Shown: positions 1-12,100 of the stretch, piece by piece
Position numbering within the stretch: position 1 is the stretch's first letter
How the letters are laid out: every line of letters begins with the position of its first letter
NCBI RefSeq assembly: GCF_024158745.1
Contig: NZ_JAMZAW010000027.1
Coordinates: 1-64,000, forward strand
Reading direction: 5' to 3'
Length of the DNA: 64,000 bases
Source: Paenibacillus tyrphae
GTDB lineage: Bacteria > Bacillota > Bacilli > Paenibacillales > NBRC-103111
Translations under genes and position numbers: made by a program
Notes under the pieces: model-generated
Told to the model about the DNA's origin: nothing
Seen by the model: the letters and a program-made list of their open reading frames with translations, nothing else
Databases searched by the model: none

Positions 1-1
1 A

Positions 2-981
2 TATAACATACAATTAGCTATCAATGCCACGGCTGCAGCCATCTATATTATTAAAAACGACACGATTGTAAATGAGTGGTATGAAAACATGATTCTTCCG
101 AGAATGCACGGCCGGTGACCCCAGAAAGTCAATTCAACGTGGGCTCTATTCGTAAAACGTATCTTGGCTTGGCTATAAGTTTATTAGTTGAGCAAGGTTT
201 AATTAAAAGTATCGACGAAGAAATTGGAGATTATTTAGACGAATATAAGGGAGTAGCGAATGGAATTACATTACGCCACCTGCTCACTCATACTCACGGT
301 TTAAATAAGCAAGCGGAAGAATTATCAAGAGAGTTTCAGCCAGGGGAAAATTGGGCCTACAGAAACCTGGGCATTACCATGTTGTTTGAGTTGGTCTCGA
401 ACTTATCCAGGAAATCCTTAAGTACTTTTATGCGAGAAAATGTGTTTGAAATTTATAAGCTGAACGAAACCGGATGGAGAACGGAGTTTCATGAAGAACT
501 CATTTACAACTATTATAAAGATAAAGATCCTTGGGTCGGTCCTAACAACAGTGATGCAGGAGACCAAAGCAATTTGTTCGTTAGTGCAAGAGACTTGGCA
601 ATGTGGGGATATATTCACCTTAAAAAGGGCCGGTTGAACGGAAAACAGCTGCTGCCTCCAAGTGTGTTTGAACGAGTAACTTCGCTGGCCACCCCCGGGA
701 CGGTTCCGCTCCATTTGCCTCGAAACGGTTATATTTGGTGGCTTCAAAGCGATACTCCGTTGAATCAAATAGGTGAATGTTTGCCAAGTAGTTCTTATCA
801 AATACTTGGGATAACGGGATGCGCATGCTTAGTTATTCTGGAGTATGATGCAGTCGTCGTACGAATGTATAACCAGTTAGCCAATACCGGCGAATATGAT
901 TATTTAAAAGATATAAGACAGTTTGGAAATTTGGTCAATGACCTTCTGAGGTCCTATTCAGTCAATGAGCCAGTCCTTTAA
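2..981 (+). pseudogene. Serine beta-lactamase-like hydrolase, 5'-truncated by the window and frameshifted
   Basis: The part from the GTG at 115 to the stop at 979-981 reads as a class C beta-lactamase / penicillin-binding-protein-like serine hydrolase. It has an SxxK motif (S-I-R-K just after GTG 115), a Y-R-N triad about 75 residues on, and a late G-I-T-G that could be the third box. GTG 115 is not a natural start: the reading frame beginning at position 2 encodes a matching N-terminal stretch (AAIYIIKNDTIVNEWYENM) and ends at a stop at 116-118, one frame away. Joining the two needs a single-base shift near 110-116, which puts the SxxK serine in its normal place after an N-terminal strand. 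I read this as one gene with a 1-base deletion (or a sequencing error) whose true 5' end lies left of the window. The substrate is unknown; this family includes esterases and peptidases as well as beta-lactamases. Confidence 0.7.
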
Positions 982-998
982 TGGAGCCGATGAGCTGT

Positions 999-1045
999 GA
1001 CCCGTAAGTTAGACACTTAGACAAAAGTGGACTATCTTACGGGTC
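999..1045 (+). terminator. Perfect 10-bp inverted repeat, probable terminator of the hydrolase gene
   Basis: GACCCGTAAG at 999-1008 is repeated in inverted form as CTTACGGGTC at 1036-1045 and is followed by GTTTTGTTTT. It sits 18 bases after the hydrolase stop codon. A rho-independent terminator is the simplest reading, although the 27-base loop is long. The arm sequence could also be the footprint of an insertion-sequence end; no transposase remains nearby. Confidence 0.5.
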
Positions 1046-1866
1046 GTTTTGTTTTGATCACATGATCGAAGAACGAACATAAAACGATGCCATCGCTCAA
1101 CAAAAGCGGCGTTTAATATCTGTCGAAGGATGAGTCAATCTACAACATTCGACAGGTGATTGTCTAAAAAAATCAACCTTGCCCATCCACCTTTCGGTTG
1201 ATTCGTTTTTTTGGGTTGATGGGGTAAGATGGATTTGAAGTGAAGAAAAGTAAATACTGCAAGTAAAACGGAAACCGAAAAAGGACTTAAGCTTGATTCC
1301 CACATGGAATCCCAAGCTAGCGAAAATCAGTTATAAAATCCGACAAAATAAGCCTCTATTCAATAAATTACCATTGATGTATGATATTCTCTAAAAATGA
1401 CTACTGCTAGTCAATATGCGACTAAAAAGCTTTGGCGAAGGCGCTTTGGGAGACCGGTCCGATATAAACGAAAGAAGCTGATTTCGCAGAGAAGCTTGTA
1501 CGGATTGTCAAAAAAGGTGGCAGGACATCGGACTGAGGTCCATGCAAACCCAAGAACGGAAGCGCTTCCAAAATAACATCTAAGCTGTCGGAGCGCCGAG
1601 TCTGTACTTTCCGCGTTCTTTCATCCGCAATTCGATCTGGGCCGTAAGGCCTTGCTTCAACCGAATATGCTACCAATTATTTATACGCTCCAAGCCTGAT
1701 AAACCTTTTGAAGCCAGTCGGCTTTTCCCGCAAACGGAGCGTTGAAGTTGAATAGATTGCATGATCGGCTTTTCATCAAAAGCCCCTTCCATCCGTACAC
1801 CTTGATTTTACATAACCGGTTTACCTAATCCATCGATTTACGAAACCAATGAGAGGAGTCATGGTC
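1046..1866. other. Non-coding or eroded spacer ahead of the biosynthetic operon
   Basis: I see no gene with a plausible start, ribosome binding site and recognisable product here. Short open frames exist on both strands (the longest is on the minus strand at 1422-1676) but none gave a protein I recognise. An imperfect palindrome around AGCTTG...CAAGCT lies near 1289-1318. The operon promoter should be in the last 200 bases, but I cannot point to a convincing -35/-10 pair. Confidence 0.4.
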
Positions 1867-2646
1867 ATGGCGCAAATTATTCCAAGTTTAGAGTTAAAAT
1901 GGGGGTTCCCTTATATGTCTCCTAATGGGACAGAGCCTTCCCCTTATCTGTATCAAATCAACCTGGATCATGAAGTGGGGCCGGGTATTCTATTCCACGA
2001 TTGTCTGGTGAAAATCGCCAATGCTCACAAGGGTCACCAAAAGGGGAGCATCTATTCCTGCTATGGAAGCTGGATCGGCGCAGGCGTCGTATGGCTTATG
2101 TATCCGATGAATGAAGCCGACGAGCGTGAAAAAGCTCTTTCCGACGAGCAAATTTTGTGTGAAGCGTTAGGGGAAGAGGAAGGCAAGCAGACGATCGAGG
2201 CGTTCCGCTCTACGTTAATTTCGGACGAGCGCAAGCTTCTGAAATATTTGCCGTCGGCCAGCAATCCGTCTTCCCAGAAAGAAGAAACGCCGATGGAATA
2301 TATTTATTACGCCGTCGTCCAACTGAACGAAAAATCCGGCACGGGCGAATATCAAGAGCTGGTATCGAAGGCGATCCAAGCCCACAATCAGCACGGACAA
2401 GGGTTAAAATGGGTTGCCTATGCCGAGGCGGGGACGGACTCCCGTAAGGTCCACCTGTTTGTACCGATGAGAACATTCGGTGAAATGGATCATTGGCAGG
2501 GACTGGGAGACATCTTGAACGTATTCGGGAGTGAAGAAGCCAAGACGATTCGCGACTCGCTCTTGTCGGGTGTAGAGGACTACAAATCGTATTTGATGAC
2601 TTTCGTGCCCAGCTGCGACAATTCCGGCTGCGAATTCGTCGAGTAG
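1867..2646 (+). CDS. Unknown operon-leading protein with two tandem copies of a roughly 110-aa domain
   Basis: This 259-aa protein is chosen to start at ATG 1867 because GAGAGGAG at 1851-1858 is 8 bases upstream; ATG 1849 and ATG 1861 are poorly placed. I do not recognise the family. The two halves align with each other and with the next gene: an A-H-x-x-H-x-x-G segment, a hydrophobic strand ending in P-M, and a G-x-E-E-(G/A) helix. The second half also has F-G-E-M-D-x-W. There is no signal peptide or membrane helix. The alternation of strands and helices suggests a ferredoxin-like or dimeric alpha/beta-barrel fold, as in small monooxygenases and cyclases, but that is inference. A linker (A-S-N-P-S-S-Q-K-E-E-T) separates the halves. 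The gene lies 55 bases ahead of its single-domain paralogue and is the first gene of the operon, so a role in tailoring or chaperoning the lipopeptide is plausible. Confidence 0.7.
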   Translation: MAQIIPSLELKWGFPYMSPNGTEPSPYLYQINLDHEVGPGILFHDCLVKIANAHKGHQKGSIYSCYGSWIGAGVVWLMYPMNEADEREKALSDEQILCEALGEEEGKQTIEAFRSTLISDERKLLKYLPSASNPSSQKEETPMEYIYYAVVQLNEKSGTGEYQELVSKAIQAHNQHGQGLKWVAYAEAGTDSRKVHLFVPMRTFGEMDHWQGLGDILNVFGSEEAKTIRDSLLSGVEDYKSYLMTFVPSCDNSGCEFVE

Positions 2647-2701
2647 CTCATTTTCGAAAAAGCCAGACCAATTTGATCCCTTATAAAGGAGCTGTTCACT
2701 C

Positions 2702-3046
2702 ATGGAACAATTTTTATATCACTTGGATTTCTATATTATTCCGAGTAAAACATCGCAATTTGAAGAAAATATCACCAAAATTTTGGTGGCTCACCATAAT
2801 CATGCCAAAGGCCTGGGGCATCGGATGACGTTTTACCGGACCTTCGTAGGCGGGGATGACGTGTTGTCGTTGACCATTCCAATGGAGTCGCTCGGTGACA
2901 TGGACTTGTGGATGCATACCCCCGAAATTGTTATCGAGTATTTCGGTCCGGAGGAAGGCATCCGTATTTTGAACGATTATTCATCGGCAATGAAGGTATG
3001 GAAGAGCCGAATTACGAAACGCTTCGACTTCAATTTAGCGATTTAA
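2702..3046 (+). CDS. Unknown small protein, single-domain paralogue of the preceding gene
   Basis: This 114-aa protein starts at ATG 2702 with AAAGGAG at 2685-2691. It is one copy of the domain found twice in the preceding gene: A-H-H-N-H-A-K-G, then I-P-M, then L-G-D-M-D-L-W, then F-G-P-E-E-G. The match to the second half of the upstream protein covers nearly its whole length, so the pair arose by duplication plus fusion. There is no recognisable catalytic motif, although the conserved A-H-x-x-H pattern and the D in G-(D/E)-M-D are candidates for a functional site. It is transcribed just before the FAAL/PKS/NRPS gene. A small alpha/beta-barrel enzyme or a carrier-associated accessory protein are both possible; I cannot choose. 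Confidence 0.7.
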   Translation: MEQFLYHLDFYIIPSKTSQFEENITKILVAHHNHAKGLGHRMTFYRTFVGGDDVLSLTIPMESLGDMDLWMHTPEIVIEYFGPEEGIRILNDYSSAMKVWKSRITKRFDFNLAI

Positions 3047-3125
3047 CCCGATGCTGCCACCGGTGAATGTATTCAGCGGTGGCGGTCCCTTATTCTTTAG
3101 GATACTTATCTTCGAGGTGACGACA

Positions 3126-6100
3126 GTGCTCAAGGAATCTTCGTTTCTGGACATTCTTCGCCGACGTGTCGCCGACATGCCGGATCAAGCGATTCATACG
3201 TTCCTGCAGGACGGAGAGCTGCCCGGCGATTCGCTTACTTACGCTCAGCTTGATCTTCGGGCGAGAGCGATAGCAAGCGCTCTGCAATCCGAGGTTGCGC
3301 CCGGCCAGCGGGCGATTCTTTTGTTTTATCCGGGAATCGACTATATAACGGCATTGTTTGGTTGCTTGTATGCCGGTGTCATCGCTGTTCCCGCTTATCC
3401 TCCCCGCCTTCGCAACCGGGAGTCCCGCGGGGGAAGCCAGCGGATCAGTTCGATGATTCAAGACGCGGAGCCCGTTATTGCCCTGACGCAATCCGGGTTG
3501 CTGGATCAGCTCGAGAGCTGTAAAGAGCAGCTGCCCGAGCTATCGTCGATGCGTTGGCTTGCCGTCGATCGGATTTCTTCGGATCAAGCAGCGGCGTATA
3601 CTTCATACGATACGGCTCCTGGGGCGGTGGCTTACCTTCAATACACGTCAGGGTCCACATCATTGCCCAAAGGGGTAATGGTTACGCACGGGAATTTGTT
3701 GGCGCAATGCCGTCTGATGGTGGAATCCTTGAGGTATCGGGCGGACTCCGTTTCGCTGATTTGGCTGCCGCCTTTTCACGATTGGGGCTTGATCGAAGGG
3801 ATCATGCTGCCCGTATACAACGGACATCGCGGGTTGTTAATGGACCCGGTCTCTTTCGTACAGCAGCCGGTTCGCTGGCTGGAGGCAATCACACGCTGGA
3901 AAGTAACCCACGGCGGGGGACCGAACTTCGCGTTGGATTTATGCATACGAAAGGTGACTCCGGAGCAAATCTCCCAGCTGGATTTGAGCAGTTGGGAAGC
4001 GGTGGGGGTTTCGGCGGAGCCGGTCCGTCAAGAAACATTGGAGGAATTTGCTTCCATGTTCGCTGCATGCGGGTTTCGCCGGCAGTCGTTGTCGCCCGGC
4101 TACGGCATGGCCGAGACCACGCTTCAAGTCTCGTCGGCTTTGCGTCATGGGCCTACTTATATCATGGGAGCCCCCGCCGAGCTAGCCTTGAACAGAATCG
4201 TGGATTGCACCGACGGAGAACTCGGCACGGCCTTTCCTTCCTGCGGAAAAGCGGGATGGGATATGAGAGTTCTTATCGTAGACCCGGAAACGCTGCAAGT
4301 ATGCGCTGACAATCAGGTTGGCGAAATATGGGTAGCCGGCGGGTCCGTTTGCGCAGGCTACTGGAACCGGCCGGAAGAGACGGAAACGGCATTCCGGGCC
4401 TATACCAGCGATACGAAAGAAGGACCTTTCCTGCGCACGGGCGACCTGGGGTTTCTGCGAAACGAAGATTTGTATTTTGCCGGCCGCCGGAAAGATTTGA
4501 TCATTGTTGACGGACAAAATCATTATCCGCAGGACATTGAGCTTACGGCGGAAAGAAGCTGTCTGATTCTGCGCAACGGCGCCGGGGCGGCGTTTGCCGT
4601 GAGGACTCGTGGAACGGAGGGGGTCGGTCTTGTCTACGAGGTGAAGCTTGCGGCGCGCAAGGCCAAGCTCGACATGGAAGCGATCGCTCATGAAATTCGT
4701 CAGGCGATCTCGGACGTTCACGGCATTTCGCTGGAATGCTTGACGCTGATCCGTCCCGGCAGCATTCCCAAAACGAGCAGCGGAAAAATCCAACGAAGCG
4801 CAAGCAAACAAGCTTATGAAAGCGGCCAGTTGGATGTGATCGGAAGCTGGAAGGCCGTTGCCGCTCCCGAACAAGAGGCTTCGCGGATTCTTGTTGACGG
4901 CCCGGCGGGGCAGCGGTTGGCGAGCTCTTGGAAAGAAGAGGCATTGGAGCATTGGGTCCGTAAACAGGTAGCTTCCCGTCTGGGACTGCCTCCTGCGGAG
5001 ATTGATCCTCTAACGCCTTTCTCGTCTCTGGGGCTAGGTTCGAAGGAAGCCATCCTTCTGACCGGGGAGATTGAGCTGCATGTCGGACGCAGACTGCCGC
5101 CAACCTTGCTGTTCGAGCAGCCGAACATCCGCGCCTTGGCAAGGCATCTGACAGACGCCGGGACAGATATGGGGAGGTCCCGCATCCAACGAAGCAATAA
5201 CGCTGAGCCCATTGCGATTATCGGACTCGCATGCCGTTTTCCGGGAGCGTCCGATCCTGAAGCTTTCTGGAAAGTACTGGAGAGCGGGGGGGATTGCATT
5301 ACCGAGGTGCCCCCAGAGCGATGGCGGGTGGAAGACTACTATGACGCGGAGCCCGATGCGCCGGGAAAAACGTACAGCAAGCATGGCGGCTTCCTTGCCG
5401 ATATCGATGCCTTCGACGCCAAGCTGTTCAATATCTCACGTCCCGAAGCGATGGAGTTGGACCCGCAGCAGCGGCTGCTGCTGGAATTGAGCTGGGAGGC
5501 GCTGGAACGCAGCGGCTATGCTCCCGACCGGCTGGCAGGTCGGCCCGCAGGAGTATTTATGGGCCTTAGCCATAGCGATTATCAACGTATACAGTGGATG
5601 GATATTGAGCGGCTCGGTCCCTATACTGCATCCGGCGGAGCGCTCAGTACGGCAGCCGGACGGCTCTCTTACTGCCTGGGGCTGCAAGGGCCTGCAATGG
5701 CGGTAGATACGGCCTGCTCATCTTCGCTTATGGCCGTGCATCTGGCTTGTCAAAGCATACGTAACGGGGAATGCGAGATGGCTCTGGCAGGCGGTGTAAA
5801 CCTTACGCTGTCGCCAGAGGTGAACATCGGTCTTTCCAAGGCAAGAATGCTGTCGCCAACCGGACGATGCCACACCTTCGACGGTACGGCCGACGGATAT
5901 GTTCGCGGGGAAGGCTGCGCCGTTGTAGTACTCAAGCGGTTATCCGACGCTCAAGCGGCGAAAGACCCTATTCTCGCGGTCATTCGCGGGTCGGCTGCCA
6001 ATCAGGACGGACGCACGAATGGACTCACCGCGCCGAACAAAGCTTCCCAGACTGCGGTGATCCGCGAGGCGATCGGCAATGCAGGCGTGAAGCCGCAGGA

Positions 6101-9100
6101 GGTCCAGTACGTAGAAGCGCATGGGACAGGAACCGTGCTCGGCGACCCGATAGAAATCCATGCGCTTGCGGAAGCGCTCGGCGAAGGACGCGGCCCGGAT
6201 CATGCTCTTCTGGTCGGCTCCGTGAAGACGAATATAGGTCATTTGGAAGCAGCGGCCGGTATTGCCGGTTTGGTGAAAACGGTCCTCTCACTGCAAAACC
6301 GGTGCATACCCAAGCATCTTCATTTTCATCAGCCTAACCCTTACATCGATTGGAGCTCGCTTCCCATTGCCATCCCTGCGCAAAGCACACCCTGGCCGAC
6401 CGGACCTTCCGCTCGAAGGATCGCAGGGGTCAGCTCGTTCGGCTTTAGCGGAACCAATGTGCATATGATTTTGGAAGAAGCGCCGCCGGTTGCGGAGAAG
6501 CCTGTCGCGGAGCCTTCCGTTTCCCCGCTGCGACTGCTGACTTTATCGGCAGGCAGCGAGCGGGCGCTGCGGGCTTTGGCCGAACGTTACGGGAAGTTCT
6601 TGGCAGAAAAGCCTTCCGTCTCGCTTGCCGATTTCTGCTGCACGGCGAATACGGCGCGAGCTCAACTGCCGTACCGTACCGCCACAGTGGGGGCAACCCC
6701 GGAGGAAATGTCGGGGCAGCTGCGGCTCATCGGTCAAGGAACGGATGGACCGTCCGCCTTGATACGGACTCGGACTTTAAAAAGTCCCAAGCTTGCGTTC
6801 CTTTATGCCGGGCAGGGGGAAGCATACCCTGGTATGGGGCGACAATTATATGAGACGGAGCCGGTATTCCGACAGACGATGGATGTTTGCGACAGAACGC
6901 TTCAAACATTTCCCGCGTTTAAAGAACGCTCGCTTAAGGCGGCGATTCTTCAGGAGGAGGGTGCGGACAATTGGATGCTAGACACTTCTTATGTCCAACC
7001 GTTTCTCTTTGCATTCCAATACGCCCTGACAGAGCTTTATCGCGCCTGGGGAATCGGGCCTGCGGCTGTGTGCGGCCATAGTGTGGGGGAATTTTCCGCT
7101 GCCTGTGCCGCCGGAGTGCTGGACTGGCTGGACGGCTTGCGGTTGGTTGCCGAACGTGGGCAACTGATGCAGTCGCTCACGGAACCCGGCCGTATGGCAG
7201 CCGTGATGTTGGCATTACCGCAGGTTGAGGCTCTGCTGGAGCTGTATTCGGACCGGCTATCGGTTGCAGCCGTTAACGGTTCTGCAAATACGGTGGTGGC
7301 CGGCGATCCGGAAGCCCTCAACCAGCTGTGCGAGAGCCTGAACGCCGAGGGAGTGGACTGCCGCTTGTTGCGGGTGTCGCACGCATTTCATTCGGCGAAC
7401 ATGGATGCCGTGCTGGAGCCGTTCGAGGCTGCTGCGGCAAGGTACGCCTATGGAGCGCCTCAGCTTCCGCTGATCCGGAATTTGATCGGAACCGCTTGGC
7501 CGACCGGGGAAAAGCCGGATGCCGGGTATTGGCGCGACCATCTTCGGCAGCCGGTACGGTTTGCGGCGGGTGTCCAAGCTCTCGGCGAGCTGGGCTGCGA
7601 AGTGTTCGTCGAAATCGGTCCGACAGCAACGCTTACGTATTTAGCGTCCCAGTCTTTACCTCATGCCGTTTGTCTTCCCTCCTTGGGGAAAGGGAAAGAT
7701 GATAGAAGAACCCTTTTGGAGACAATGGGAGAGCTGTATTGTTACGGAATTTCCTTGAACTGGACCGCCGAGAGAGCGCAAGGATCGCACGAGACGGGAA
7801 GAAGGATAGCGATTCCGACCTATGCGTTTGACCAAGAGCGGTATTGGAGTCCGTCGGTGACGGCCTTTCAGGCAAGGAACAGGTATGTAGGAGAAATGAA
7901 GACGGGACCGGAAGCACGGCTGGATACGACGGGAATTTCAGACCATTCGCCAATGACGGATAAAAGTCGCCATGACCATGCTTTGCAAGAGGGCACCGAT
8001 GAGCTCGGACGAATCTTGAGGGAGGGACCGGATCGGACGGAGGCCGTGACCGCCTATCTTCGGAAGCAGCTGGCTTCCATGCTTATGCTTTCCGAATCGT
8101 CCCTGGAAGCCGAGCAAGCCGTGGCGACGCTGGGCTTCGACTCGCTGATGGCCATACACCTGCGGAACCGGTTGCAGAGGGATCTTCGGGTGACTGTGCC
8201 GATGATTTCTTTAATGGGGGAGGCGACCTTGGCAAGTATCGCTGCCGTTTGTCTGCGGGTACTCGATCCATCGGAGAACGCGGGTTCGTCAGGGGAGCAG
8301 GCGCCGATTTTGCAGCTCCCCAGGGGAGAAGAATCGTATGCGCTGTCCATCCCGCAGCGCCAGCTTTGGCTGCTTCAGCAGATGGACCCGTCAACGCCAG
8401 CCTACAATTTGCCCACCGGTGTGCGCTTGCATGGACCTCTGAAGCAGGACGTTTTGCATCGAAGCCTTCAGGAGCTTCTGAACCGACACGAGATTCTTCG
8501 GATACGTATCGATGCGATCGAAGGGGAACCGCGTCAGCGGGTGCTTGTCTCCGATCCCAGGCCGCTGCCGGTCGTCGATCTCCGCCATCTCGCCCCGGAG
8601 GCCAGGGAGCTTGAAGCGAGCCGCATTGCCTTGGAGGAGGCCAGCCGGCCGCTGGACTTGAGCTGCGATCCGCTTATGCGGACCCGTCTTATTAAGCTTG
8701 ACGACGAGGATCACATCTTGCTTCTCCTGTTCCACCATATTGTGGCGGACGGCTGGTCCTTGGTCGGTGTTTTTATGCGCGAGCTGGATTTATTGTACGC
8801 CGCTTTCGAGAAAGGGAAAGAGTCTCCGCTTTCCGGGCAGCGCATTCAATATATCGATTACGCCGAGTGGCAGCGGACGCGATTGACTGACTCTTATCTA
8901 GCCCCGCAGCTAAACTATTGGAAGGAGCAATTGGAAGGGGCGTCGTTCCATCCCTGCTTCCCGGCCGACCGGCAGAGACAAGCCTTTACAAAGCACTTGG
9001 GCCGGCGGATACACGCTTACTTGCCGACGGAATTGATGGAAGCGGTGAATACGCTGAGCCGCAATCAGAACGTCACTCCTTTCGTGACGCTGGTGGCGGC

Positions 9101-12100
9101 CATGAAAGCTCTGCTGTACCGCTGGACCGGTCGCGAGGACCTGATTATCGGCACTACCGTTTCCGGCAGGACGACGGAGGAGCTTGAGCAGATGATGGGC
9201 GATTTTACGAATCATTTGCCTTTGCGCACGAAGGTTCAAGCCGATGAGAGCGCGCTCTCGTTCATTCATACGGTCGAAAGCACGGTGATGAACGCTTTTG
9301 CTCATAGCGAGTGCCCTTTTGAAAAAATCGTCGAAGCGGTCAATCCGGACCGTCACGGCAACCGCAATCCGTTATATGACATTGCGGTCGTTATGCATAC
9401 CTTCTCCGGCCGGGCGTCTTCGTTAAAAATCGGGTCCTCGCTGGAGGCCGGCTTCATCGCTCCGGTGGCACAAATCGACAACGGAACGTCGGAGTTGGAT
9501 TTGATTTTCGATCTGCTGGAGACCCCCAAGGGGCTGTTGATCGAATGCGAGTTCGATACGGAGCTGTTCGACGCTGCGACCATCGAACGATTGATTCAAA
9601 GCTTCGGAACATTGCTGCGTGGGCTGGTCGATGATCCCGCGTGTACGGTGAAGGATTTGCCGCTCCTTACGGAAGCCGAAGAGCGAGAGCTTCTAGCGGA
9701 GTCGGTCCGGGGGCGCGTCGAGTTTGCGCCGCAAGCTTGCTTGCATCATCTCTTCGAGAAACAGGCGCAATGTCGTCCGGACAACGTGGCTGTCGTTTGC
9801 GGAGACCGGCAGTTGACTTACGGGCAGTTGGAAGCAAGGGCCAATGACACGGCACGCAGACTTGCCGCTCGGGGCGTCGGACAAGGAGCATTGGTCGGCA
9901 TTTGCACCGAACGCTCGCTTGAGATGGTCATTGCCATTCTCGGCGTTTTGAAGGCAGGGGCGGGATATATCGCTTTAGATCCGGTATATCCGGAAGAGCA
10001 ACTCAACTTTATTCTCGGCGATTCTTCCGCTGCGGTTGTGATTGCGCAGGAGGCGACGCAGGAGTGCGTGCGCCGGTTGGAGGGAGTGCAGGTTCTCTAT
10101 ATCGATGCCGGGCCGGAACCCCGGCACGAGGACGGAAAGCCTCTGGACATCGAGGTGCGGCCGCAGGATACCGCTTATGTCCTCTATACCTCGGGTTCTA
10201 CCGGAAAGCCCAAGGGAGCGCTGATTACGCATTTTAACGTGGTCCGGTTGTTTCAGGCAACGGCGGATTGGTATCGCTTTGGAGAGAAGGACGTATGGAC
10301 CTTGTTTCATTCGTATGCCTTCGATTTCTCCGTATGGGAGCTGTGGGGAGCGCTGCTCCACGGCGGAAAGCTGGTTGTCGTTCCTTATTCCGTCAGCCGC
10401 TCTCCCGAATTGTTCCTGAACCTGCTGCGCGACCAGAAGGTGACGGTGTTGAACCAGACGCCTTCGGCCTTCCGTCTGCTGATCTATGCGGACGGTCAGT
10501 GTTCCGATCCCGTTCCTCTTTCGCTGCGGTATGTGATTTTCGGCGGCGAGGCGCTCGATCCCGCGCTGCTTGCGCCTTGGGTTGAAAGATATGGATTGGA
10601 CGCTCCGCAATTGGTCAATATGTACGGCATTACGGAGACGACGGTGCATGTGACGTATTCCCCAATCCGTTCCATCGAAGAGGCGATGCTGCAACCCGCT
10701 TCGGTCGGAGTGCCGATCCTCGATCTGCAGCTTTACATTCTTGATGCCGGTCTGCGGCCAGTGCCGCCCGGCGCCGTCGGGGAAATCTGCATCGGCGGTG
10801 CGGGTTTAGCCCAAGGCTATCTGAATCGTCCGGTGCTGACGGCCTCCCGGTTCGTTCCGAATCCGTTCCGTCTTGGCGAGGGAGAACGGTTGTACCGGTC
10901 GGGCGATTGGGGACGCATGCTGCCGGGAGGCTTGCTTGAATATATCGGGCGGGCAGACGAACAGGTCAAAATTCGCGGTTTCCGGATCGAACCCGGCGAG
11001 ATTGAAGCCGTGCTGAGGCGGCATACGGCAGTTCAGGATTGCGTGCTGCAGGTGTGGGAGCCGACCGAGGAGGACCGCAGGCTGGTGGCGTATGTCGTCG
11101 CGAAGCCCGAACGGGTCGAAGCCGACTTGCCCGATAGCGTGGCGGGTCAAGAACAGGTATCCCAGTGGCAAGCTGTGTTCGACACGACCTATAGCCAAGG
11201 CGAACACCGGGGTGACCCTACCTTGAATATAACGGGTTGGAGCAGCAGTTATACCGGTCAGCCGATCCCCGATCACGAAATGCACGATTGGGTCGAACAT
11301 ACCGTAGAGCAAATTGCCCAGTTGAATGCCAGAGAGATACTGGAAATCGGCTGCGGAACCGGGATGCTTTTGTTCCGGCTTGCTCCGGATTGTTCGCGCT
11401 ATACGGCCTTGGACCTATCCGACGTAGCCTTGAACTATGTGCGGAGCCAATTGGCAGCTACAGGGTTGGAGGAGGCGAAGATAGAATTGCTCCATCGGCC
11501 GGCAGACGACTTGTCCGGATTGGAAGACCGCTTCTATGATGCGGTTGTCATCAACTCCATGATGCAGTACTTGCCGAGTATCTCGTATTTTATCCATATG
11601 CTGGAGCAAGCCGTAAGGCGGGTGAAACCGGGCGGAACCGTGTTTATCGGCGATATCAGGAATGCCGCTCTGCTGGAGGCTTTTCATACCTCGGTGCAAT
11701 TTTTCCGGGCGTCGGAAGAAACGGAGCTATCCCGCATTCAGGCTGCCGCCCAGCGTGCCGTTCGGGAAGAAAACGAGCTGCTTGCCGCACCGGAACTGTT
11801 TTATGCGCTCAAGCGCCGGATACCGCAAATCGGACAAGTGGAGGTTCGTCTGAAGCGCGGACGCTACGAGAACGAATTGACGCGTTACCGTTACGATGTG
11901 CTGCTGCATATTGCGGATGCGTCCGAGCCCGGTCCTGCAGAGCCGATCGCACCCGAACCGCTTGTACTCGATTGGCGGAAAGACGGCCTTTCCCTCGCTT
12001 CGCTTCGGAGCATGCTGGAACGGGAGAAACCCGAACGTGTGATCGTTAAGGGGATACCGAACCGGAGACTGACCGGCGAGTTGGCCATTTGGGAACAGGT

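Noticed and set aside
1422-1676. An 84-codon minus-strand open frame in the left spacer
   Set aside because: There is no ribosome binding site and no recognisable protein, and the opposite strand shows equally short frames.
3051-3125. A longer start for synthase 1 at ATG 3051
   Set aside because: It adds 25 residues unlike any FAAL and has no binding site; GTG 3126 has GAGGTG at the right distance.
7830-8350. An aminotransferase domain between AT and C, as in iturin-type synthases
   Set aside because: The stretch contains only a linker and an ACP (LGFDSL). There is no PLP domain, so no beta-amino fatty acid is expected from this line.
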